NCBI RefSeq assembly: GCF_002104455.1
Contig: NZ_NBOC01000003.1
Coordinates: forward strand, 186,001-250,000
Direction: 5' to 3'
DNA: 64,000 nucleotides
DNA from: Colwellia chukchiensis
Lineage (GTDB): Bacteria; Pseudomonadota; Gammaproteobacteria; Enterobacterales; Alteromonadaceae
Shown here: piece by piece, positions 18,648 through 26,555 of the stretch
Layout: the number at the start of each line of letters is the position of its first letter
How positions within the stretch are numbered: the stretch's first letter is position 1
Made by a program: the position numbers and the translations under genes
The notes under the pieces: generated by a model
Told to the model about the DNA's origin: nothing
Database searches by the model: none
The model's input: only the letters and a program-made list of their open reading frames with translations

Positions 18648-20993
18648 ATGGCTAAAAATAATGAATTGTTGAGCTATGTACATGATGATTTTGATATTCA
18701 TGTATCTACAGATTGCTTAGATTCTCCTAGGAACAAGCTAAAAAGAACTTACTTGTCACGGTTTGTTGAGCTGCCAAAATATGAAGAAACACGTGTTTTG
18801 GTGGGCTCTCAGTCAATGTTACCTAGCCTTGATATTGTCGGGCCACCACATATTCAGCCGTTTTTTTTCGAAAACCGCCAGTATTGGTTTGAAATTGAGT
18901 TTAATGACCAAGTTGATAACGGCTCTTTTTCTGTTAATCACAAGTATACTTTGCTTGATCAAAGCTTTTCTACTCACCCCAAACGAAAATCATTGAATGC
19001 AGTAATTAACTTTGGCAATGATGTTGGGTTATGTGATTTTAAAATCCAATACAGTGTTAATGGGGTTTGGCAATCTGTACCTGTATCTTTTACCGTCTTT
19101 GCAACCAAAATGATACAAGCTCAAGATCTGAGCATTATGAATCAAGACATTGATGCTATTTATCCGCTGTGGCGATATGCCATTAGTGGTAAAACAACGC
19201 ACACTCAAGGCAGATCATCTAGACAAGCGGAAAAATTTGAACTCTTTTGGTTAGCACAGTTTGAGCGTTTAGTTGCCGAGATTAATCAAGGCGTGAAAAG
19301 AGTACTAAACGCGCCGCATAACCGCTTGCAGTCTTATACTTTTCAGCAAAAATTAGCGAGAGTAAATAAAAGACTAGCAGCTAAACAGGAGCAGAAAGCA
19401 AAAGAGTTAATAGCGTCAAAAAGCGCATCTCGGATTACGATCAAAAAACAGCGCTTGCATCTTGATACCCCAGAAAACCGCTTTATTAAAATGGTGCTTG
19501 CGAAAATCAAAACGAACTTATCTAAGGTGCTATTAAGCGTTAATGCAGATAAAGATTCAAAAGTATCTAGTTCATTTCTTAAAGAGTTAGCAGTATGGCG
19601 TGATCAAGTTGGGCAGTATGCAAAGCACGCGTTATGGCATGAGGTAGGTGATTATAAAGGCCGGTATAGCGAATCAAAAGTACTGCAAGAAGCGGCTGGA
19701 TATTCAAAGGTTTATAAAGTTTGGCAGCAGTTAAAATACTACTTAAACGACAGCCTTGGAGCAAGCCAATTATCCATGAAGTCTGTTGCCGATATTTATG
19801 AGATTTGGTGCTTCTTAGAGGTGAAGTCAATTATTGAGTCTTTGGGTTTTGTGCAACAGAGCAAAACACTTAGTCACCTGAAACAAGTGCAGTTTGAGAA
19901 ACAATTTCCAAAAGACGAGATGGCTGCCGCTTTCGTATATCAACATGAAAGTGATGGTATGCAGCTAGAGCTTGCTCATGAACCTTCATTTACGCCTAAA
20001 GGCTCTGCTAATCGTACTTGGCTTGCAAATCATCGACCTGATATTGTGCTGCGTGTCACATTGAAAAATGGAGAAGCTTTCTTTATTTTGTTTGATGCCA
20101 AGTATCGTATAGATACTACGCAATTGGGTGATAAAGATGCCGTGCCTGAAGATGCTATAAACCAGATGCATAGATACCGTGATGCGATTATTCACCAACA
20201 ACACCTTGAATACGAGTCAGCATTAAAAAGTCGACCTGTTCTTGGCGCGTTTGCTTTATATCCGGGCTTTTTTCCAGAACAAAAATCTGAACAAAACCCT
20301 TATGCCGACGCTATCAATGAAATTGGTATTGGCGCATTTCCACTATTGCCAAGTGAGGATAATCAAGCTGCTAATAACTATTGGATTAAAGAATATTTAG
20401 CTCAGAAACTTGGCAAAACGCAGCAGCCTTTTGAGTACAAAAAATCTTTGTCACTTGATTATCATTTTGTTGAAGACTCTGCCCGTATTGCGCCTTATGG
20501 CGTCAATGTGTCTAGACACCAAGGTTTGACATTCGTGGCACCAGTGAATGAACTGGATCGTGAGCAAACGTATTTGGAAAAAGCCAAAACTGGTGCTTTA
20601 AAGGGGTACCACACAAAGCTTATTGCAACTAATCGTCAAAATGTACACCGAAACATTGTCCGTGAAATACGTTATCTAGTGCTCACAGTCCGTGACAGCA
20701 ATCAAGATAAAGAGCAATTCGGAAAATACTTGTATTCAGTTGCTAGTGTAAAGCTTTTACCGAGGCGCGGCATTGATAAGGAAATAACAGGAAAAGATAG
20801 TGACGCTACCGAAAAATACTGGGTATTTGAATTTTCTGGCGCGCCAGTGCTCTTACCCAAGATAATTGAAAAGCCCTATGAAGAGCACTTCAACTTTAAA
20901 CTAATTCAAGCAGAGCGTTTAGCAGAGATTTCGCATTGGGGTGAGATTCAAGGCAGCTTAGCACTGTACGAAAATTTGAGTTCTACTTGGTAA
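18648..20993 (+). CDS. McrC-like DUF2357 nuclease subunit
   Basis: A 781-residue protein with a DUF2357-like N-terminal half. A PD-(D/E)XK nuclease core lies near residues 460-486 (RPDIVLRV ... FILFDAKYR), where Asp and the DxK pair are the metal and catalytic residues. It follows the McrB-like motor by 36 bases, so the two probably form the restriction enzyme while the upstream methyltransferase protects the host. Family members act as the nuclease half of LlaJI-like systems. The middle region is Lys/Gln-rich (about residues 225-290) and probably helical. Confidence 0.82.
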   Translation: MAKNNELLSYVHDDFDIHVSTDCLDSPRNKLKRTYLSRFVELPKYEETRVLVGSQSMLPSLDIVGPPHIQPFFFENRQYWFEIEFNDQVDNGSFSVNHKYTLLDQSFSTHPKRKSLNAVINFGNDVGLCDFKIQYSVNGVWQSVPVSFTVFATKMIQAQDLSIMNQDIDAIYPLWRYAISGKTTHTQGRSSRQAEKFELFWLAQFERLVAEINQGVKRVLNAPHNRLQSYTFQQKLARVNKRLAAKQEQKAKELIASKSASRITIKKQRLHLDTPENRFIKMVLAKIKTNLSKVLLSVNADKDSKVSSSFLKELAVWRDQVGQYAKHALWHEVGDYKGRYSESKVLQEAAGYSKVYKVWQQLKYYLNDSLGASQLSMKSVADIYEIWCFLEVKSIIESLGFVQQSKTLSHLKQVQFEKQFPKDEMAAAFVYQHESDGMQLELAHEPSFTPKGSANRTWLANHRPDIVLRVTLKNGEAFFILFDAKYRIDTTQLGDKDAVPEDAINQMHRYRDAIIHQQHLEYESALKSRPVLGAFALYPGFFPEQKSEQNPYADAINEIGIGAFPLLPSEDNQAANNYWIKEYLAQKLGKTQQPFEYKKSLSLDYHFVEDSARIAPYGVNVSRHQGLTFVAPVNELDREQTYLEKAKTGALKGYHTKLIATNRQNVHRNIVREIRYLVLTVRDSNQDKEQFGKYLYSVASVKLLPRRGIDKEITGKDSDATEKYWVFEFSGAPVLLPKIIEKPYEEHFNFKLIQAERLAEISHWGEIQGSLALYENLSSTW

Positions 20994-21125
20994 GAACTCC
21001 CTAAAAGTCATAGCGTTTTCTGTTTTAATTGTTCGTGTACACGTCAATGAGGAATTGGAAAATGTCTCCGAAGAGGTAATGGCATGAGTAAGCGAGCTAT
21101 ATCAATTATGCAGAAGGTGAAGTGA

Positions 21126-22160
21126 ATGACAGAGTATATCCCTCAAGCTCCACAAGGAGAGTTTGTTCTTTTTACTAGCGCAGACGGTCAAACGCGTGTT
21201 GAATGTCGCTTTGAGTCCGATACCTTGTGGCTATCTCAAGCTGTGATGGCAGAACTTTATGACAAAGATGTTCGTACGATCAATGAGCACCTAATTAATA
21301 TCTACAAAGAAGGCGAGCTTGTACAAAACGCAACCATCCGGAAATTCCGGATAGTTCGATTAGAAGGTACTCGGCAAGTTTCTCGCGAAATCGACCACTA
21401 CAATCTTGATGCCATTTTGGCCGTGGGCTACAGGGTTCGTTCACAGCGCGGTACACAATTTCGCCAATGGGCGACTGGGATATTAAAAGAATATCTTATC
21501 AAAGGTTTTGCCATGGATGATGAGCGTTTGAAAAACCCGCCAGTGGGTCAGTCTGCCGTACCAGACTACTTTGATGAAATGCTTGAACGCATTCGTGATA
21601 TTCGAGCTAGTGAACGACGTGTGTACTTGCGGGTTAAAGAGATTTTTACAATGGCAGCTGATTATGAGCCATCAAAGCCAGATACAACCCGCTTCTTTCA
21701 AACCATTCAAAACAAACTGCACTATGCCTGCACACAGATGACTGCTGCTGAGCTTATTTTCAGTCGTGTAGATGCCAGTAAGCCAGATATGGGCTTAACC
21801 AGTTATAAAGGTGATGAAGTACGCAAGACAGATGTCACAATAGCGAAAAACTACCTTCGTGAAGATGAAATCAAAGAGCTAAATCGCATCGTTAATATGT
21901 GGCTTGATTTTGCCGAAGACCAAGCTTTGCGTCGCAAGCAGGTGTTCTTGCAAGACTGGGCCGAGAAGCTTGATCAGTTTTTGAACTTTAATGACAGAGA
22001 TGTGTTGAACGGTGCTGGAACAACTTCAAAGAAAGCGGCAGATGAAAAGGCTAAGTTGGCGTTTGATAACTTTGCAGAAAATCGACGCCGCCTAAGAGAG
22101 GCTGAAGGCGCGCAAGCCAATATCACCGCCCTTAAGGCAATAATTAAAAAAGATAAATAG
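21126..22160 (+). CDS. rhuM: RhuM family protein
   Basis: A 344-residue RhuM-family protein (LWLSQAVMAELYDKDVRTI, then EIDHYNLDAILAVGYRVRSQRGTQFRQWAT). Members are frequently encoded inside type I restriction-modification operons and virulence islands; their molecular function is unknown. The start at 21126 follows a 13-codon frame (21084-21125). That frame's MSKRAISIMQKVK sequence looks like the N-terminus of a type I HsdM, which suggests that a fragment of a former type I operon was joined here. A fragment of a second rhuM copy lies at 41538. It is the last gene of element 1. Confidence 0.88.
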   Translation: MTEYIPQAPQGEFVLFTSADGQTRVECRFESDTLWLSQAVMAELYDKDVRTINEHLINIYKEGELVQNATIRKFRIVRLEGTRQVSREIDHYNLDAILAVGYRVRSQRGTQFRQWATGILKEYLIKGFAMDDERLKNPPVGQSAVPDYFDEMLERIRDIRASERRVYLRVKEIFTMAADYEPSKPDTTRFFQTIQNKLHYACTQMTAAELIFSRVDASKPDMGLTSYKGDEVRKTDVTIAKNYLREDEIKELNRIVNMWLDFAEDQALRRKQVFLQDWAEKLDQFLNFNDRDVLNGAGTTSKKAADEKAKLAFDNFAENRRRLREAEGAQANITALKAIIKKDK

Positions 22161-22195
22161 AAACAATAAAAGCAGCACACCAATTCTTCAGCAAA

Positions 22196-22218
22196 ACAGC
22201 CCAAAAATAATGGGCTGT
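22196..22218. terminator. Possible terminator after rhuM
   Basis: An 8-bp stem (ACAGCCCA, TGGGCTGT) with a 7-base A-rich loop lies 36 bases beyond the rhuM stop codon. No clear T-run follows on the plus strand, so it may be a weak or bidirectional terminator. Confidence 0.4.
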
Positions 22219-22309
22219 GAGTGTAGCAACTACACGACTCTCCTTTATGATTACAGACGACAAACCTTAACGTCTGATGGATTAAATGAGATCGTACTAG
22301 AAATTTTTT

Positions 22310-22331
22310 ATTCTATATTTTGTATTTGCTC
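22310..22331. repeat. att copy B: junction of elements 1 and 2
   Basis: The 22 bases match the yicC 3' end at 48195-48216 with a single mismatch and lie in the same orientation. Read on the minus strand they give NEQIQNIE, with a TAA stop at 22308-22310. This marks the left end of element 2 and the right limit of element 1. Confidence 0.9.
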
Positions 22332-22401
22332 ATTGAGTAGCGGGTTAGACCATAACAAAATCAATGGTTTATCGAAAAGAAACCGTTCAAAAATGCCTGT
22401 T

Positions 22402-22422
22402 TGCCCACCAAACTGCCCACCA
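22402..22422 (+). repeat. Arm-type integrase site pair, left end of element 2
   Basis: Two direct copies of TGCCCACCA (22402-22410 and 22414-22422) are 12 bases apart. The same motif occurs four times between the integrase gene and yicC, including another pair with 12-base spacing. This is the pattern expected of integrase arm-binding sites. Confidence 0.8.
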
Positions 22423-22557
22423 CTTGCCTATGGCTTTTACTAAATCTTAGTGGTTAGCAATGGAAAAACAGTGTCGTTTTTATGCTGCTGTTAGAGCTAA
22501 AACATAGCAGTTTTGAAGGGCTTTATCGAGTAATTTTTTCAACACTTTATTTAATAA

Positions 22558-22616
22558 TGGATACAATAATATCCACTTTCTGTTTTATTTCGCTATAATG
22601 GATATGACTGTATCCA
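22558..22616 (+). promoter_or_regulatory. hipB operator pair and -10 box, element 2
   Basis: Palindromes TGGATACAATAATATCCA (22558-22575) and TGGATATGACTGTATCCA (22599-22616) start 41 bases apart. TATAAT at 22594-22599 abuts the second. Spacing and promoter geometry are identical to element 1 although the intervening sequence differs, which argues for functional conservation. Confidence 0.8.
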
Positions 22617-22630
22617 TTTGGCCTTTGCGG

Positions 22631-22921
22631 ATGAAATTTACCTTACTTGATGATACCGATGTAAGCCACGCCTATGCGGCTTATTTACGTGAGTTACGAA
22701 AGCAGGCAAAGCTGTCACGAGCGGCGCTTGCTGAGCGAAGCTGCGTACCTGCGGCCACCATTAAGAAATTTGAGCTGACCGGGCAAATTTCATTTCGTCA
22801 ATTGCTGTTGCTATGGCAGACACTTGATTCGCTAGATAGGCTTTATCAGCTCACGCAACTTAGCAAAGAACGCGCTGCTATACCCACGAGTATTGATGAG
22901 GTGCTAAAAGATGAGTTTTAA
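22631..22921 (+). CDS. hipB: HipB-like HTH antitoxin, element 2
   Basis: A 96-residue Xre-type protein (YLRELRKQAKLSRAALAERSCVPAATIKKFE) with about 16 differences from the copy at 11746. I chose ATG 22631 by alignment with that copy; the longer frame from 22598 starts inside the operator. It overlaps hipA by 11 bases (ATGAGTTTTAA), as in element 1. Expected role: bind and restrain the downstream HipA and repress the operon through the TGGATAN6TATCCA sites. With only these differences, cross-neutralisation between the two modules is possible. Confidence 0.85.
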   Translation: MKFTLLDDTDVSHAYAAYLRELRKQAKLSRAALAERSCVPAATIKKFELTGQISFRQLLLLWQTLDSLDRLYQLTQLSKERAAIPTSIDEVLKDEF

Positions 22922-24260
22922 ACCGATTCAGAAGCTTAATGTTACTCGTACGCTAAGCTCAGGTGAGCAGATATCAGTTGGAGTCTTGGCGCAGAATCGG
23001 CAAGGCGTTTTTTTTCAGTATACTGACGACTATTTGCAGCAGTTTGGCAATTTATCACCGTTTACCTTGCAAGCGAATACGCTAGTTCAAGCCGCACCTA
23101 AAGCGCCGCACCAAGGTGTACATGGCGTATTTGGAGATTGTTTGCCCGATGGCTGGGGCATGTTGTTACAAGATCGTATTTTCCGGCAAAAGGGTATCCT
23201 ACCTAATCAATTAACGGCGATGGATAGACTGGCCTTTGTCGGTGATAAAGGCATGGGAGCATTGTCTTTTTCTCCGGTGTCTGAGTTTTCAGCCACCACG
23301 CACGCGGATATTGATTTAGCGACGTTAGGCTTAGAAGCACAAACGCTGTTCGATTCTTCGATGTCAGATTATATGGATGATAATCACGATGAGTTAGATG
23401 GGCATACGCAACAGGTGTTGGCCGCATTAGTCGCCGGAGGTAGTTCGGGTGGGGCAAGACCAAAGGCGCAGATTTATATGCCTGCTGGAGAAACTCAGCA
23501 TTGTCGAACCTTTGCTCTGCCTGGAGATGAGGCCTGGCTGATTAAATTTACTTCTAAAAATCTCGCGCTCGGGCATGAAGAAGGTTTGTGCGAGGCAGTT
23601 TATTTACAAATGGCAGAACTTGCTAAGTGTCAACCACCGCTATGGCAACTCATTGAAGCACCACCTACAAGCGGTGCGTCTGCCTGGTTGGCGCTTAAGC
23701 GTTTTGATTATGTCACGGAGCAGACCAATTTAAGCGGCAATCGCAGTTCAGGTCGATTGCATATGCACAGCGCTTGCGGGCTACTGGATGCAGACTTTCG
23801 AACGCCAAGTTTAGATTACATTGATTTAATTAAAGCCAGCCGTCAGTTGTGTAAATCGCCAGCCGCTGGGCAGCTGCAATTTCGCCGTGCCATTTTTAAC
23901 CTGCTGTCGTCTAATCAAGACGACCACAGTAAAAACTGGGCGTTCTTGCAAGCGGATGACGGTCAATGGGATCCTGCCCCTTTTTACGATGTTACTTTCA
24001 GCCCACATCCATTTAACGAACACGCCACTGCGTTCGGAGGTTATGGTAAAGCGCCACCGCTTAAGGTGATGCAAAAACTAGCGACCAGTGCAGGCTTTGC
24101 GAATTGGCATGAGGCAAAGCAAGTCATTGAAGAAGTTGCAGAAGCCGTCAGCCAATTTAGTTATCTTGCACAGCAGCAAGGGATCAGTAAAACAACAGTG
24201 TCTGCGATTACTAAAACACTGGAGCTGCGCCGACAGGAAAATGCAGCGCTTTTTCAATAA
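22911..24260 (+). CDS. hipA: HipA-like Ser/Thr kinase toxin, element 2
   Basis: A 449-residue HipA kinase closely similar to the one at 12026. It has the N-terminal HipA subdomain (GVHGVFGDCLPDGWG), GSSGGARPKAQIY, the catalytic NQDDHSKNWAFLQ and the PFYDVTFSPHPFN metal-binding segment. All catalytic positions are present, so both copies look active. Differences are spread along the protein and are highest in the linker around residues 265-280. It lies in an operon hipB-hipA-SEC-C-hypothetical. Confidence 0.87.
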   Translation: MSFKPIQKLNVTRTLSSGEQISVGVLAQNRQGVFFQYTDDYLQQFGNLSPFTLQANTLVQAAPKAPHQGVHGVFGDCLPDGWGMLLQDRIFRQKGILPNQLTAMDRLAFVGDKGMGALSFSPVSEFSATTHADIDLATLGLEAQTLFDSSMSDYMDDNHDELDGHTQQVLAALVAGGSSGGARPKAQIYMPAGETQHCRTFALPGDEAWLIKFTSKNLALGHEEGLCEAVYLQMAELAKCQPPLWQLIEAPPTSGASAWLALKRFDYVTEQTNLSGNRSSGRLHMHSACGLLDADFRTPSLDYIDLIKASRQLCKSPAAGQLQFRRAIFNLLSSNQDDHSKNWAFLQADDGQWDPAPFYDVTFSPHPFNEHATAFGGYGKAPPLKVMQKLATSAGFANWHEAKQVIEEVAEAVSQFSYLAQQQGISKTTVSAITKTLELRRQENAALFQ

Positions 24261-24278
24261 CAAAAAGAAGGGGTAGTA

Positions 24279-25283
24279 ATGAAGCTCGGCCGAAACGATC
24301 CTTGCCATTGTGGCAGTGGTAAAAAATTTAAACGTTGTTGTATGAGCAGCGTTTCCAAGCAACATGCCCAAGTTTTCGATGATGTTGAAACCATGCTGGC
24401 AATGAACCCAAATTTGAGCCTTGATGAACTCAATGCCGCATTGCAACACAAAGTGCAAGATCGCAATAATCAGCCTAATCCCGATTTTTGTGGCGTGACG
24501 CCAACGCAAATGGCCAATTGGCTTTATGCGCCTTTTGATCAATTACAGTGGGTGACAATCAGCACTCCCGACTCTCTTTCTGCCAGCCCTGTGATGCGTT
24601 ATCTAGCGCTCATTCTTGATGATGCCATGGCGCAAGAAGGCTCCTTCAAAGCCACAACTAAAGGCAACTTACCGACTAAATTAGTCAAACAGGCCAGTGA
24701 GTTATTGCCCGAATTTGCCGTTGCTCAATTCGAACGTAACATTAGTATCAGCGAGTTTGCGGGCAGCAACGAAGACAAGTTTAATGCTTTGCACTACACC
24801 CGAGTGCTTGCCGAAATTAGCGGTATTATTTATCGACGTAGCGGCCGCTACCATGTGAAAAAATCAGCGCAAAAGCAGTATCAGGTGGCAGGTATACAAG
24901 CATTTTTTAAACCTATGTTAGGAGCCGCCATCAGCAAATATAACTGGGGCTATTTGGACGGTTTTGAGTTTGATGCCGACTTGCGAACCTTTTGGCTGTT
25001 TATGCTGTGGCGTATTCAAAGCCACAGTAGTGTAGATCTGCTGGTTGAAGAGGTGAAAGTGGCTTTCCCAGATTTACTACAGGGTTTCCCAGCAGATGAT
25101 TACTTCTCGCCGGAAAGAAACTTAAGCATACTCATCGAATCACGGTTTATTGAGCGATTTTTACAGTTTTGGGGATTTGTGACCCTTGATCCAAGAAGTT
25201 TTTTAAACACGGAATCAGTTGGTAGGACGGTACAGGTACTGCCTTTATTGAAACAAACTTTTCAATTCACAATAAATACATAG
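24279..25283 (+). CDS. SEC-C motif protein linked to HipA, element 2
   Basis: A 334-residue protein that starts with the same SEC-C zinc motif (GRNDPCHCGSGKKFKRCC) as the copy at 13410 and is near-identical in its central section (NISISEFAGSNEDKFNALH, IYRRSGRYHVKKSAQKQYQ). It follows hipA by 18 bases and precedes a fourth gene by 10 bases. The central section is more conserved between the elements than HipB is. That suggests a constrained binding surface, perhaps for HipA or for the HipA target; this is inference. Confidence 0.8.
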   Translation: MKLGRNDPCHCGSGKKFKRCCMSSVSKQHAQVFDDVETMLAMNPNLSLDELNAALQHKVQDRNNQPNPDFCGVTPTQMANWLYAPFDQLQWVTISTPDSLSASPVMRYLALILDDAMAQEGSFKATTKGNLPTKLVKQASELLPEFAVAQFERNISISEFAGSNEDKFNALHYTRVLAEISGIIYRRSGRYHVKKSAQKQYQVAGIQAFFKPMLGAAISKYNWGYLDGFEFDADLRTFWLFMLWRIQSHSSVDLLVEEVKVAFPDLLQGFPADDYFSPERNLSILIESRFIERFLQFWGFVTLDPRSFLNTESVGRTVQVLPLLKQTFQFTINT

Positions 25284-25293
25284 CAAGGTCATC

Positions 25294-26412
25294 GTGAGCG
25301 AATATCAATACTATAAATTTGAGTGTCTGGATGGGTATTTAGATGCTAAAGCACGTCAAGCACTCAGAGCCATTTCAAGCCGTGCCGAGATCAGCGCTAC
25401 GGCCTTTCAGGTGTATTACACCTACAGTGACTTAAAGGCAGAGCCTTTTGAGCTGATGTTAAAATACTTTGATATCGGTTTTTACTATGCCGATTGGGGC
25501 TCAATCGATGCCTACATCAAGCTACCAGCAGGAACGCTTCCTGATGCGTTACTTGGCTTTTCAAGTGATGGGCTTCATGTTCACGAAAACGATGAGTGGC
25601 AGTTGCTGATTTTTTCCCTTGAGGAGTATGACGAATATTTTGACGATGAGCATGCCGACGAATTTTTCCAGCATTTAGCTGGGTTACGCAGCGGGTTAAT
25701 GCAAGGGGATTGGCGCCTTGTGTACTTTATGTGGCTCAAAATGTTTGATTTTAATGATGACGTTGAGCGAGTGCCGTTAATTCAATTCGATTTTGAGCAC
25801 CTCAGTGAAGAGGAGCAGGCGTTTGCTGCGCTGTATGATATTCCCTTAGCATTGGTTAAGGCGCTCGCCATGGTGCTGAGCGAACAACCCAGTCACCAAG
25901 CCAAACAAACTCAGCTTACGCTTGATGCGTGGATCCATAATCTCTCGCAAGCAGAGAAAGACACGCTATTACGCGCGCTGTTTGAGCAAGGCCAGCTAAC
26001 CCGTCACCAAGCCTTAGCGCTGACGCGAAAAGAACCTGTCAACACAGACGAGATCTATCAGTATTGGTTAACCTCCGCCGTCATTTCTCCTTTCATTGAG
26101 CAAGCGCAAAGTCAATTACAGCAAGAGCAAGCCGCAGCACTCGCAAAAAAATTAGCCATCGAAAAAGCGGAAAAAGAAAAAGCGTTGACGGATATCTACA
26201 ATCAACGTGAGCACTTCTGGCAGCAATCACAAGAGCAAGCGGATCGAACTTGCGCCAGTGGTTACGATGCGGCATCACGCTATCTGCATCAGCTGTTTGA
26301 GGCCTATCAGTTCAAAGCTGATGAAGCGGCGTTTGAACAACGCTTTAAGCGCTTTGTTGTGGCGAATAATAGCCGTAAAGCACTGTTAAATCGCTTGAGT
26401 GATTTGCTTTAA
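25294..26412 (+). CDS. Hypothetical fourth gene of the hipBA-SEC-C operon
   Basis: A 372-residue soluble protein starting at GTG 25294 with AAGG upstream, 10 bases after the SEC-C gene. I do not recognise the family. The N-terminal 190 residues are acidic and aromatic (FDIGFYYADWGSIDAY, DEYDEYFDDEHADEFFQ). Residues about 255-310 form a Gln/Ala/Lys-rich coiled coil (QAQSQLQQEQAAALAKKLAI), with a basic helical tail. Similar genes tend to accompany SWIM or SEC-C zinc-protein genes, but that is recollection, not shown here. The gene is missing from the element 1 copy. Confidence 0.65.
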   Translation: MSEYQYYKFECLDGYLDAKARQALRAISSRAEISATAFQVYYTYSDLKAEPFELMLKYFDIGFYYADWGSIDAYIKLPAGTLPDALLGFSSDGLHVHENDEWQLLIFSLEEYDEYFDDEHADEFFQHLAGLRSGLMQGDWRLVYFMWLKMFDFNDDVERVPLIQFDFEHLSEEEQAFAALYDIPLALVKALAMVLSEQPSHQAKQTQLTLDAWIHNLSQAEKDTLLRALFEQGQLTRHQALALTRKEPVNTDEIYQYWLTSAVISPFIEQAQSQLQQEQAAALAKKLAIEKAEKEKALTDIYNQREHFWQQSQEQADRTCASGYDAASRYLHQLFEAYQFKADEAAFEQRFKRFVVANNSRKALLNRLSDLL

Positions 26413-26555
26413 ACGATGAGGCGATAGGCTGGCCAAATGACGTTAGCAAAAAACCGATTGAGGGTTGGTTGAAAGGTTGTAAGCCCACCAAAGGTCTACA
26501 AATTGTTACCTATGAAGTCACTTTGTGTAGACCTCGGGGTCTAAGCAACGCGCTT

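Larger units (their letters stand above)
11444..22331. mobile_element. Element 1: integrase-less yicC-site element (about 10.9 kb)
   Basis: It is bounded by att copy A (11444-11465) and att copy B (22310-22331). It carries hipB-hipA-SEC-C, a winged-helix regulator, a C5 methyltransferase with McrB-like and McrC-like partners, and rhuM. No integrase, excisionase or replication gene is present. It therefore looks like a cis-mobilisable remnant that could only move with the integrase of element 2. The right end lacks the TGCCCACCA arm sites seen beside yicC, which suggests that the integrase end was deleted. Confidence 0.7.

Noticed and set aside
22210-22443. 77-codon open frame across the element junction
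   Set aside because: It runs through att copy B and both arm sites, has no ribosome-binding site and resembles nothing; a chance frame.
11444-25283. Two hipBA-SEC-C modules as a simple tandem duplication
   Set aside because: They are 10.9 kb apart, each anchored to its own att copy and arm sites, and have diverged; tandem related elements explain this better.
26493-26533. Inverted repeat GGTCTACA / TGTAGACC between convergent genes
   Set aside because: The loop is 25 bases and there is no T-run; possible weak bidirectional terminator, too uncertain to list as a feature.
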